A stretch of DNA of 64,000 nt, taken from contig OY744605.1 in the NCBI GenBank assembly GCA_963556255.1, positions 9,541,873 to 9,605,872 of the forward strand. Direction: 5' to 3'. Both the position numbers and the translations under genes were made by a program. The notes beneath the pieces are model-generated. The model was not told the origin of the DNA. It saw only the letters and a program-made list of their open reading frames with translations, and ran no database searches. The stretch is from Allolobophora icterica (Eukaryota > Annelida > Clitellata > Crassiclitellata > Lumbricidae). Positions 35,480 to 53,490 of this stretch are shown piece after piece. Position 1 is the first letter of the stretch; every line of letters begins with the position of its first letter.

Positions 35480-36360
35480 ATCAGAGGGGTTTCCAGAGGG
35501 TAGTCAAAAAGAGGTCCGAGTCCGGTTTCCAGAAGGCCAAATCAAATCAGAGTGGGTCTCCAGAAAGTAGTTCAAAAGAGACCCGAGTCCAATTTCCAGG
35601 GGGCCAGATTAAGAGATGAGACAGAGCAGCTGTCAAGGCGAATGTCGTTTAGGGCGAGAATAATTGGAAAGAGGAGGGTAATACTTGAAAAGGTGAGACT
35701 TAAGTTTTGAGTGGAAAGCCAGATGGTGATAGAGGAAAATGAGGAGGAGGATGAAGGACGGATTGTAGGCCTAATGATGATGGAGAAACTGAGAAGCTGC
35801 GGATTTCAGGGGAGATCAATCCATAGGCGTGGTGCTGTGTGGAATATGGCTCGGTTGGAGAACTTGAGATGAGTAGTGACTGGAGGTCGAGAAAGACTGA
35901 GATAGGAGGATGATCGGGTGGAGCGGGTTGCCTGAATGGTGAAGAGATCAGTGAGGTACTCCGTACTTGGGACGGGAATATTGTAGGGAGTTGTAGCCTA
36001 GGTTAGTGTAATATAATGAAGTGGAATCGCTCTGGGATGTTAACCAGTGGAGTGATTTGAGGATGAGGATGTTTTGGCGTTCTAGTGACAGCTCTGGCAA
36101 GTGACATTTGGATAAGTTGCAGACGCTTCATTTGGGTGGATTCAAGGTTGAGGAAGAGGGAATTGCAGTAATCAAGCTTTGAATGAACAATACAGATAGC
36201 AATGGTGGGGACAGTTTTAAGGTCGAGCATGGGCCGGATGCGTAGGAGGTCACGTATGTGCATGAAGCAGGAGTGCGGGAGGTTGGAAATCTGGCTATAC
36301 AGAAGGAGAGGTGTGCATCAAAGTAATACCACATTACCGATATAATCAAGCGCAATCATT
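35480..36360 (-). pseudogene. LINE reverse-transcriptase fragment
   Basis: The minus strand encodes VHSKLDYCNSLF followed by RLQLIQMSLARAVTRTPKH, the conserved 3' part of CR1/L2-type reverse transcriptases, with stops and frame shifts. It is nested in the hAT element at 35234-37033. Confidence 0.75.
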
Positions 36361-36371
36361 ATTTATAGAAC

Positions 36372-36762
36372 CAGAGGCGTAACTAGGGGGTGCAGAGGGT
36401 ACAAGTGTCCCTGTGCGCCAAGGAAAGGGGGCCAATATGAGGGTTAAGGTAAATAATTTAACTCTTAATTTTGATGCAGTTTTAACTAATTTATCACAAA
36501 TAAATTTATATGATTTAATTTTGGCGCCCCAAATATATCTAGTTATATCCATAATTATTACTTACAAACCAGTACCAAGGTATGAATTTGGCACCCCATT
36601 TAGCACTAAGGGCATTTATGTACTATCTGTATAGTTCATATTTTATTTCATTAAAATAAAAATTGCCATTCGATTATTTGGAAAATGTGAAATAGTAAAA
36701 CGGGGAGGGGGGACAAATTCATAGTTCGTCCCCTGTTTCGAAATATCCTAGCAACGCCGCTG
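36372..36762. mobile_element. Probable hAT MITE nested in the 35234 element
   Basis: The ends cagaggcgtaactagg and cctagcaacgccgctg are inverted repeats. The flanks share only tagaa, so the target duplication is not clean. The interior is AT-rich and non-coding. Confidence 0.6.
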
Positions 36763-37041
36763 CTAGAAATTAGGCTTATAATGATCTAAAACTAGTTAAA
36801 ATTAAGAAATACATTGAAACTCGCATGAACAGTGAAGAGTTACAGTTCACTGAATTATGATATTAAAGTTTCTTTGAAATTTCTAGCAACGAATTATGTA
36901 ATAGCTCCACATGAAACACTTCGGCGACCACAGGAATCACCGAAAAAAAATTCCAGGATGTCAAAGTGCCGCCCCTCTCAAGTGGCCGCCCGGTGCGACC
37001 GCACCCCCTTGCACCCCCCACGCGCCGCCACTGTTGATTTA

Positions 37042-37819
37042 TCGTATAACGAAAAAAATAAGTTTTGCCTGTTTGATGTTATGTGTCAGTTTACTGATAA
37101 CAGCGTCTGTATTCTTCGTTAACAAAGATTAACAAAAGCGTCCATGTTATTTTTCTTATGTCTATCGGTGGAGGACCTTGTCCACAGTTTCAGTTTTCAT
37201 ACGAACATCCAGCTAGTGTCCTTGGAGTAAAAGTGGATCTCTTCTCCAACAAACGGAATCGAGTCAAAAATCCAATTATCAGATATATTTACATTCATTT
37301 ATTGTATTACAATCTAAAATATTGACGAAGTAGACATGGCGTTTAAAAGACAGCAGTAGCGCTTTCAGTCTCTCCCATTCTCCAATTAAAATGGTCAGCC
37401 ATGAGAGGAGTTACCAATTGGATCCGCCCTTGCATTTTACCAGTAGGCCTACCATATTTATCTGTATTTTATATGTCATTCATGGTTGTTAATGTATACT
37501 ACATTTTATCAGAACAATTTTAAAAAAATAAATTTTTTATAATGTAGATTTACAAACCAAGCAGAGATATGGCTCAATAGGATTTTTACTTATAAGATAG
37601 CTTGAATGAGTTTAAGCCTATAAATTATTATGGAGCCCAACTTTTGAGTGCTACTACCATGTGTATCAATATGCAAAAGCGAACGATTTAAACAGCTACA
37701 AGGAGGTTGCATTCACATCGTCATAAGTTTTCTACGTAAAAGAGAACGTCTAAAGCTGCGTAATAATTGAAGATAGTTATCCTTTTGACACATGTCTATT
37801 TTCATGGCATTCAAAACAT
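37042..37819. other. AT-rich intergenic sequence
   Basis: No gene or repeat was recognised. The 3'UTR of the gene ending at 37820 should occupy its right part. Confidence 0.4.
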
Positions 37820-39709
37820 TCAATGTTTATGAAGGAATGGACCTCTGTCATATCCAGATCGACCCTTTCTCTGAAAATGCGACTCCAGGAAGTTTTCAGT
37901 TGCTTTTTCGCCAAGACTTCTCGCTTCAGTGGCGTAGCTTCTGATGCTATCGAGCAGCATTTCGAGAGCCGAGATCTTTAGAGTTGCACCACCCAGAACA
38001 TGACGCCTCTTGCAAACGTTTAGTGCGTCTGGAGCAAATAAAACCACGTAAACTGAATGATGCTAATTTTACATATCAGAAGACATTAATTGATTAAACA
38101 GTCATCCATATGTCCTTAAAGAAAGTTACATGCTAATATATTTTAAATAATGATAAGTAGATTTCTGGCTAATTACGATGCTAAGATTCCATGACTTTGA
38201 ACAGCAAAGTTTGGCTTTTACCATATTAATGATAATTGATTAAAACAATATGAGAAACCTCAGTCTTTTAAATAATAATGAATTAAACACCTTATTCTTT
38301 TAAACAGTGTATGATTAAAACATCTAAGTAGACTGATGATCGTTGGAAATGAGCTGCAAACCTTCAGGATTATAAAACTTAATGACAGCTTTCCCTTCCT
38401 CCACATGATGCTCGAGTACTGTATGTTTTCCTCCTCCAGACAGCTTCTTGTTTTCAAAGTACGATGAAATCATGTCTTTAGACACGTCTCGAGGAATTCC
38501 AGAGACTTTGACTGTGTTGAAGCTTGCGAAAAAGGCACCCTTCGGCCTTGGGAGCTGCTTACCTAGGCTTTCAATCTCAAAATGTATCAATCGATCTGGT
38601 GATTCGGTTACGGTTAATTCGCCGACTGCGTTAGCAGAGCTGCAATGCTCCAAAACGTTCTCAAAGCTTGAAGGGTGGAAAACAACTGTATCACAGCGAA
38701 AACAACCGCCGCTGCAGTTTACAGGAAGTTTTTCCAACTCATTTACTCTCGCATGCATTTGATCTGTAGCTCTACAGATATCCACAAATGACCCTTGGGA
38801 AAGAAGTTCATCTGAATTTCTAGAGTAGCTTTCAATCATCACTTTAAATCTGTCCATGTCCTGTTTCGTGCTTTCAAAGACCTTGGTGTTTCTTTCTGTG
38901 GCTGACTTTAGGTTCTGGATCAAAATTTCTGTATGATCATCAATCAATTTTTTGATGTTATTTCCCGTCTCACGAATATTTTCTTCAGTTTCTGAAATCT
39001 CTTCTGTAAATTTTTTCTTGTATTCATGCAGTTTTTGTTCGACTTCTTCACATTCTGTAAGCCTGTTGGTCACTGTTTTCATGTCCTCTTTGAGTCGCTC
39101 CACAAATTCCCCTGCGGCTTTTTCAACATTCAAGCATCTATGAGACTGGTGACTCTCAACACAACAGATTAAACAGATGGCGACGTTGTCTTCATAGCAG
39201 TACATCTTTAGCAGCTCCTTAGGATGAAGTTCACAATAAATGTTGCGTAAGTTAAGTTCCTGTGCTTTTTGTTCATTCCCAAGTTCAACAACTTGATGAT
39301 TTTGGAAGTTGTCGATTCTCTCATGAGACTTACTGCAACTATCGCACAGCTTATGTTCACAGTCGATACAAAACCTTTTGGCAACCGCTTCTTCTTCGAG
39401 ACAGTGGTCACAAACGGCTTCTTTAGCAGTGACTGATGATACTTTGCTAATCTCCACGATTTTGGCAATAAAGAAATTATTCGGTAAATTAGAAAGACCT
39501 CCATCTGGAATAGCAAATTCATTCCTGCATATTGGACAAACCATCTGATCTCCAGGTTTCTTATCCTTTCCATATTTTTCTAGGCATCGCAGACAGAAAG
39601 TGTGAACGCATGGAAGAATTTTTGGATTTGTGAAGATCTCGGTACAGACAGAACATTCTGTGACGTCAGAAAGTTTTTCATGAAATTCAGTTCCAGGAGC
39701 TTTGGCCAT
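37820..39709 (-). CDS. TRIM-type RING/B-box protein with a single RRM-like domain
   Basis: Two exons are predicted, 39709-38362 and 38028-37820: 1557 nt, 518 residues, phase 1, with donor GTTTGC and a strong acceptor tttatttgctccag. RING (C19-C61), B-box 1 (C100-H138), B-box 2 (C159-H190) and a coiled coil are followed in the same exon by an RRM head from about residue 400 (VKVSGIP, LSGGG, AVIKFYNPE). Exon 2 supplies the tail (VCKRRHVLGG..L.ISAL) and a basic C-terminus. Unlike its neighbours, it carries the RRM head without an intron after the TRIM part. The donor used by the others (GTAAGCAG) is still present, in frame, at 38562-38557. A 5'UTR acceptor (tgttcag) lies 6 bases before the ATG. 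Confidence 0.85.
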
Positions 39710-39869
39710 ATTTGTCTGAACACAAAACAGTAATTATAATTACTTAAGTATATAATTCAGTTCTCGGGGCAAGGGTCTGCAGCATCAGGGCAAGGGACTA
39801 TCTCAGTTTCCAACCAAATCATTAGAATTGCCAGCTGGATTTTAAAGACTATAATCGGGGGGAGGGGGT

Positions 39870-40185
39870 GAGACGGGGGTAGAGTAATGGATAACACACT
39901 GGCGTGAAGAGCAGTAGGTTCCAAGATCGAATCCCGTAGATCCCGTAAGGTTTATTCAGCCTTCCACTCGCTATGTGGCGGCAGTGGTTAAATGAATGGT
40001 AGGCCGTGATTTACGCCCTGTAGCTGCCGTATAAACAGTTATATTCGACTCCTGTAAAACTGTTATCATGTGCTTCTACTGAATACATGTATGTAAGGCG
40101 CCCTGCGTGGCTGCCGTTATTATGTATGTTCACTGTACAGCGCAGTGCGGTTAGCAGGCGCTTAAATAAAGAAAAAAAGATTATA
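39870..40185 (+). mobile_element. tRNA-derived SINE
   Basis: The head has tRNA-like boxes (tagagtaatggataacacac and gatcgaatcccg). The body ends cagcgcagtgcggttagcaggcgcttaaataaag with an A-rich tail. The same body occurs inverted at 51290-51560. Confidence 0.75.
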
Positions 40186-40189
40186 TCAG

Positions 40190-41999
40190 AGAGAGCATGT
40201 ATGAGCAAGATCATTAAGCTTAAATGCCACACTGGTTATTTTGCCAAACCATTGTGGGAACTTTAATGCCTTGTTAGGGTACTTAGCCGGCTATTATTCT
40301 CTGTAATGGGCGTGAGAAGAGATCGCATAAGGATCAAGCCTTCTGCAAAGAGGCGTGATGAAGTTGAGCTTATTCACACAACGATGCTCCAAGCTGCATA
40401 TGTTCATGAAACGTTACGAAGGTTGGCTATGAATAGTAATTTTTATCTGAAAACTTTTCACCAACTCGTATGATATTCGCTAACTGTAACCCATTACCGT
40501 CTACAGTAACTGTCCAGAAATGTAGCAAGCTATATGTGCCAAGCGTAAATATAGCGTCCCCAAAGATCAAGTTAACCTATAGCGCTCAAATTTGAGTCAT
40601 TTGCCTTCACCGGTAGGCATTAATTTATCAAAATTATACTCTTTAATTTGTTATTACTTAATTTTATTATATTTATTTTTATTTTTATATGGATACTATA
40701 TATTTCAGGATAAAGTATTAAGTTTAGTAATTAAATTATTCCATCTCAAAATATGCGCTCCGCTCTTGAGTTGTGCCCAGTTCCATGACATCGCAGGAAC
40801 ATTCCTCCAGGTCTGTATTGTCAATCGGGTGAATTGGATAAAGTTGCCTGAAGAATTATAGCCAATCGTTGCTCAATGACAATTTGAAATCTTAATCCGA
40901 AAAATAGTGTAACACTGAAATTTTAATCAGTAGAATAGTGTAACACTTAAATCTTAATCTGAAGAATTGTGTAACATATAGGGACGTTTGTGTTGTTTTT
41001 CTGCAGGTTACAATTTTCGTTTTGTCGCACGAAACACTAAACCTACTTAGCACAAACAGGTCTTTTCATTGTAAAACCATGACACCCACAGATTTTGTAG
41101 GAGAAAAACTTACCAGTTAAACGGCTCTCTTTCTGAATCTCTTCTAAAGCACTTTCGCAGGAAGAACCACTGTTCATAGCCTATATGCTACTGTTGAAGG
41201 CTACTTGCTAATCTCTGATGCGACTGGTTTTGGCATAAACACATGACAATGAGAATCCTAGGACTTAAGGTCTATGACAAATGATGATCACGGCTGCTCT
41301 AAAGTCCCTACATTTTGTTTTAGCTGTGTAGATAAGTTATAGATATTTGAGCTATGTGCCTATGACTAGCCTATGTGCAGAGTTATGATTAAAATCCTCA
41401 TGGCTATGAAATAGAAATATAGACCTGCAATATTAGGATATACAAATGATTCCGTTGTTAGAAGGGCACATAAGAGGACTTAAGGGAGTAATATTAATTG
41501 TCCGAGTCTCGCGCTAGCTGGGACATAGGCCTATTTAGCGCTATTAGGCCTATGCAAGACGCAGCAAAACAATAAATACAATACAACCAATACAATCCTA
41601 GATTGTCGGTGTATGCTAAAGAAAGAATGAATCAGTGACGAAACGTGGGATTTGGGTCAAAGTGATCCGTGCAAATGTTTTTTTCCAGTTTGTTAAAGAC
41701 AAGATACATGGGAGAAAATAATTTTTCTTTGTAGTCGTTTTAAGCTACTTTTTCGTCTCTGCATTTGTGTTTCATTGTGTTTGTGCTGCACGACTTTGGC
41801 GAAATAATGTTTACACTTAGCGCATCAAGCATTAACCACAGTTCGATGGCTGCTATAGCAAAACGTACTTTTAAAATTTGGTTAAGCCTCTAGCTTCCTT
41901 CTGGGTTATTTCAATTAATCATTGCAGTTCTAAGTCCTATGAGTCACAAACATGCATGTAATGCAATGTAAATCTCTGAAATATCTCAGCGCCACACAA
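40190..41999. other. AT-rich intergenic sequence
   Basis: No gene was found. It separates two TRIM-like genes transcribed in the same direction and should include the upstream region of the 37820-39709 gene. Confidence 0.45.
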
Positions 42000-42004
42000 T
42001 ATCA

Positions 42005-42125
42005 CGCCACAATTTGTCACTATCACTTCCACCATCCCTTTTGCTCTAAAACTTCATCTCTAAAATCTGTTTTCTTGCATCTGACGGAATGTTGCTAACT
42101 ATAATTGGCCGACAAGAGATCGAAA
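42005..42125 (-). pseudogene. Decayed RRM exon copy
   Basis: The DNA aligns with exon 4 of the next gene (43460-43590) through cacttccaccatccctt, tgctct.aaac.tcatctc and gttgctaa, but indels destroy the frame. It is the downstream half of an internal duplication whose other half became exon 5. Confidence 0.75.
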
Positions 42126-42470
42126 TTTATTCCTTTTCAGTAGAAAGTACATTGTTTTAATAGCAATTACTCACAAAGAGTTAACAATTCAACAAACACG
42201 AAGCCAGTCCATAGTAAGGCTAAATTCTCAAGTCATAATTATAAAATTCACAGCTAACTGAACTATTTAAAAATCATAAACAGCTTACAAGTTTGTGCCT
42301 CTGATTAAATATCTTAAAATTTTTTTTAATGAGTGATTGATTTAGTGAGTGAGCGAGCATACGGTTTATTGAATTAATTAATCAATTAATAAAATATTTA
42401 ACTCAGGATCTAAAAAAACTGACGATTTCCGATATCCTTCTCTTTTTGTTGATGATATTCGTCACTCACT

Positions 42471-49756
<7,286 letters not shown>

Positions 49757-51289
49757 CGCAGAACTAGGCCTACAACAAATAATAACGCTTTATAAAGCGG
49801 ATTTAAATAAAAGCTAGCTAATTGCATTTTGTGACAAAGAACCGTTCCTCGCGACTTCTTGTTTTGCTTGCTTTTTTTACTATCTATAACTCGAGCATCA
49901 GGCCCCTACTCAGAAAATTGCAATAATATTTAATAGTAATAAAGAGATTCTGTTTCATCATCATAATGAAAAATAAAATTATGCAGAACATGAGGTAAGT
50001 AAAACAATATCTTGTTTTGAAGTTGCAGATGATTCCTGTAAATGGAGACTTTGTAATACACGGGGACCTTAAATGGCGTGTCACCCATTCAAACGGGAAA
50101 CGGTGGCAAAAGATCTCATCCGATCAATTGATTGAAAAATGAGCAGGGTCGGGCACGGCCACTATAGAAAAATGAATACATAATTATACGTTTTCACTTT
50201 GCAAGCCATGGCACCTCTGAGTTTCCAGCCTTTCAATTTGACCATAATCCCCTTTCACTTTCGAATTCAATGCTTCAGTGTCAAGTTATTGAAAATCATT
50301 CACAAGGATTTAATATTTTGTTCCTAATTAAGCTTGTCTACGATATGTATGACAACCGTAATTTAGCTTACCGCTACCGTTTGATATGAAACCAAAATTG
50401 TCTAGAGCGTGAACAACCAAGGTAACATAATGTCGACCAAATACTCGGCCTCTAAGCCCAAACCTCGATTGCGGAAACGACTACCTGGTACACAGAGAGA
50501 TTACGCAGAAAAAAGGTATGCACCTTATTACGTATGCAGAATATGTGTAGTTCTATTCTCAATGTCGGATCAAGACGTTGAAAGAGGGAGATACATTTTA
50601 CAGTGCTCGAGGGATTGTATGGTGACAGTTCTCGGCGACCATCGCTGGTGATTGAGAGTATTGAGGACGAAAGACAGCTTTCTTTCCTTTTGAGAATTAT
50701 TCTTAGGACCACCTTAGGATCTTCTAGAATTTTGTAGCCAGTTTCAGTGTTTCAAGTTACCAAATTTCTTACGACCTTTCTCTGAAAGTTTTGTAACCGT
50801 TTTTTAGTTAACAACTTCTGCTGGGATCATTATTTAGATTAAAATAATTATCTAAACAGAGTTATCCTAAACTACAGATGTTTAAAGCGTTACTTAGAAA
50901 CTAAGCGCTGGGCACCAGCTTATTTAAGAGCGCTGAGTTATGTCAGAGGAGTTATCCAGATATACCAAGTCCAACAGGTAGGGAAATATCTTTCAAAAAT
51001 TTCAAGGTGCTATATCTCACATATCTAGATAAGAATGTTTTACGCTCTACGTAAAACCAAAACCGATTTTATTCGAGTAGCCTTTGTTATGCGTGTAAGA
51101 AATTTGGATCAGGAATTACAGAGCTTTTCTCAGTTGCAACACAATGAAATTTAATCTACCTCAGAGAATCTCTCCTTAGAGCTGTCTTGCAGTTATTACA
51201 ACTGTTAAGACTGTAAGCGAAAGATTCAGAGACTCCGTTACGTTTATTACGTTCCTTAGTGAGCAGTTTCGAACGTAACAGCACTGTAA
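49757..51289. other. Upstream region of the 42471-49756 gene
   Basis: A splice acceptor (tttgttgtag) ends 13 bases before the ATG, so the promoter and first non-coding exon lie in this stretch. I could not locate them. No other gene is evident. Confidence 0.45.
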
Positions 51290-51295
51290 CGTAAC

Positions 51296-51361
<66 letters not shown>

Positions 51362-51560
51362 TTTATTCTTTAATTAAGCGCCTGCAAACGCACTGCGCTG
51401 TACATGTACATGTTATGCGATAAATCTTAACTACTAACAGAACAGACAGCCTGCAATACACGGCGCAAATTGCAGCCTACAAAGCATGTCCGCCTATGGG
51501 ACTCGATCTCTGTACCTCTCGCACTCTACGCCAGATGTTATCCAATGTGCTATCATAAGG
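51290..51560 (-). mobile_element. tRNA-derived SINE with (att)n tail
   Basis: On the minus strand the head (agcacattggataacatctg, gatcgagtccca) and the body ending cagcgcagtgcgtttgcaggcgcttaa match the SINE at 39870-40185. The tail is about 60 bases of (aat)n on the plus strand, at 51297-51362. Confidence 0.8.
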
Positions 51561-51806
51561 TAGTTGTAGAACTAAGTACCACAAACAATGAGCAATATAA
51601 TTCAGACAAAGAAGGGACCCGGGACATAGTGACTGAGAGATGACGTGACCACATGGCATCTTGCAGCGCATCTGTGTCGGATTGTAGTCGAAGCTGATCA
51701 TGTCAGGTTCAGAATTAGTTATTGTGACGGTTATGAATCCCGGAAGCGGAACCGTTTTAGCATCTTCATTACCGGAAAGCCGTCTGCAAACCCCATTCAA
51801 ATGTTC
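51561..51806 (-). CDS. Exon of an unidentified host gene (partial)
   Basis: A splice acceptor (cgcatttacag) at about 51807 opens into a frame with LNGVCRRLSG, VPLPGFITVT, FDYNPTQMRCKMPCGHVIS. The MPCGH motif resembles a zinc-binding segment I have seen in uncharacterised animal proteins that continue into further exons. The remainder has no obvious donor and runs into the SINE. It could be a live terminal exon or a relic. The rest of the gene, if present, would lie to the right, where the Polinton now sits. Confidence 0.4.
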
Positions 51807-51849
51807 TGTAAATGCGATATGTAAGAAACGAGACACATCGAGTCAATGC

Positions 51850-52316
51850 ACGCTAAGTTCTTGTAGTTGAGTAGGGGGGTAATACGGGGTTGAAATCATG
51901 CGCTACAAAAAGCTGCTTGATATAAAGACTATCTCTACAGAAAAAGGGTCCACAGAGGCCTACAGGACCCACTGACCCTTATCAACGATCGGTTTCCAAG
52001 CAGTGTCTGTGGCTATCGTGGCTTAGAAGTCTTTTGAATCATGGTGGTGTGTGTGTCCTTGAAATCAGGCTCAATAGAAGTCCTTTGATATAAAGGCCGT
52101 CTCTAAGCCAATTCGGCCAAAGCCAAAAAATAAGGATCGTGGATTGCCTTAACACACCGAAATGTAAAGTCCCGTTTGCTGACGGCCGAGACCCTCCCAC
52201 GAGGCCGGCTCAAACTCGTGTGTGTGTGGTGGTAAACATTGTAGCCCACTAATCGTACGGCGGTGGTGCGCTAGGAATTACAGACTCACTACTCCAACCA
52301 CCTACGATGAAAACTT
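51850..52316. other. Non-coding left (sub)terminal region of the Polinton
   Basis: There is no gene. A pair of direct repeats (ttgatataaag.c..tctcta) lies at about 51918 and 52083. Two aagtc(t/c)ttt words are near them, and gtgtgtgt runs lie near 52050 and 52220. The terminal inverted repeat should be here, but its boundary is not visible without the other end. Confidence 0.5.
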
Positions 52317-52922
52317 TTATTTTGAGGTTCGCGGACAAGTCCCAGTGCTGGTTAGTTTCTTTATTAGTTCCGCCACCATGTCGTCTTTGCTTTGACTCGG
52401 CAACTCTTTTTTTCCGCTCTTGCTTTGTATATCACGTTTAATAGTTCTATATTTCTCCTCCTCTCCCAGAATAAGCTTATACTCTTCATCGCTAATAGCC
52501 GTGTCCTCCAGCGCCTTAGAAATGTGGTCATGAACAGTGTTTAGCTTACTCTCCGCCAAAATACAAATTTCGTCGTGTTTTGAAGCTTTAGCAACAAAAC
52601 TTCTACTAATAACATTTCCAATAATATCCAGAAAACTCGTCGCTATGGCTAAACCCTCTAGAACAATACCAGGAACAAAACCAATACCAGTGGCTAACAT
52701 AGCTGCCCCACCCACCCCAGTTCCAAGACTAACTATAGCAAGGCCGGCCGAGGCCCCATTAGCCACATCTACAACCCTCTTATACTTTTTGCACAGTTGT
52801 CCCCGACTTATCGCCTCAGACCTCAGGAATGCTTCTATTTCACCAATCTTCTGCAGACGAAACGTCTGCGACTTCGTGTCTGACGAAATTGTCGGCTCCG
52901 TAAGCGTTGGATACAAAGACAT
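52317..52922 (-). CDS. Polinton membrane-associated protein, unknown function
   Basis: The frame encodes 201 residues. An N-terminal amphipathic segment (IGEIEAFLRSEAISRGQL, 26-43) leads into a long Gly/Ala-rich hydrophobic stretch at about 54-108 that could cross a membrane twice or form a hairpin. A charged helical C-terminal half follows (ISDEEYKLILGEEEKYRTIK). I recognise this layout from uncharacterised proteins common in invertebrate Polintons and would call it element-conserved. No enzymatic motif is visible. It is the last gene of the leftward series, 7 bases after its neighbour, so it is probably co-transcribed. Confidence 0.75.
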   Translation of the reverse strand: MSLYPTLTEPTISSDTKSQTFRLQKIGEIEAFLRSEAISRGQLCKKYKRVVDVANGASAGLAIVSLGTGVGGAAMLATGIGFVPGIVLEGLAIATSFLDIIGNVISRSFVAKASKHDEICILAESKLNTVHDHISKALEDTAISDEEYKLILGEEEKYRTIKRDIQSKSGKKELPSQSKDDMVAELIKKLTSTGTCPRTSK

Positions 52923-52929
52923 TGTATTT

Positions 52930-53484
52930 TTATAGTTGCTCTATTAGTAAAGTTACGTTTAAGTCGATAGATGAAGTACTTTCAACGCCTCTCTTTTTGC
53001 CTTCAATTCGGAAACTCGTTTGTCCTGGAACGAATATTGCCCTGGCTACATCAAATTGCCCACTTGAAATATCGACTGTACGATCGATGCTACCACCAGC
53101 AGCTGCCGGTGCTATAACGCGAACTGTTGCATCACCACCGCAAACACCAAAGAGTGTAAGCTTCCAGAACCCGCACTCTAACGAAACCCCCTCATTGGTG
53201 GTTTGCAAACTTATACACGGAAAACGCGCAGCGGTCAATGGAAGAGTTTGCCACGCACTCGTGGTTACCGTTCCGGCCGCCGTATAGATATCGCGGTTGT
53301 GGTAATCGTCAGACACGAAGTCGATGTGCTGTTGAGGCACCGCGGTCAATAGCTCTGCGGTGGGCTTCGGGATGTCGTAACCCCAGTGGCCTACATCACC
53401 TAGACTGTCTATGCTGTATTTGCACATGTCTATTTCTCCGTGTTGACGGAGATACCCCCGAATCTTGTAGTGCGTGTCAGTCAT
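52930..53484 (-). CDS. Beta-rich protein next to the fibre gene, unknown
   Basis: This 184-residue protein is rich in Thr, Val, Ser and Gly, with short alternating hydrophobic strands (TVTTSAWQTLPLTAARFPCI, FWKLTLFG, ATVRVIAPAAAGG, SIDLNVTLLIEQL) and no signal peptide or membrane helix. It begins 6 bases after the fibre stop codon. Position and composition suggest a virion surface or fibre-associated protein, or a fibre chaperone, but that is inference and I do not recognise the family. Confidence 0.65.
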   Translation of the reverse strand: MTDTHYKIRGYLRQHGEIDMCKYSIDSLGDVGHWGYDIPKPTAELLTAVPQQHIDFVSDDYHNRDIYTAAGTVTTSAWQTLPLTAARFPCISLQTTNEGVSLECGFWKLTLFGVCGGDATVRVIAPAAAGGSIDRTVDISSGQFDVARAIFVPGQTSFRIEGKKRGVESTSSIDLNVTLLIEQL

Positions 53485-53490
53485 ACTTTT

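Larger units (their letters stand above)
35234..37033. mobile_element. hAT-type element carrying nested insertions (1.8 kb)
   Basis: The ends cagtggcggcgcgtgg and cacgcgccgccactg are inverted repeats flanked by a perfect 8-bp duplication TTGATTTA (35226-35233 and 37034-37041). Most of the interior is a LINE fragment and another MITE, so the original element was short and non-coding. Confidence 0.85.
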
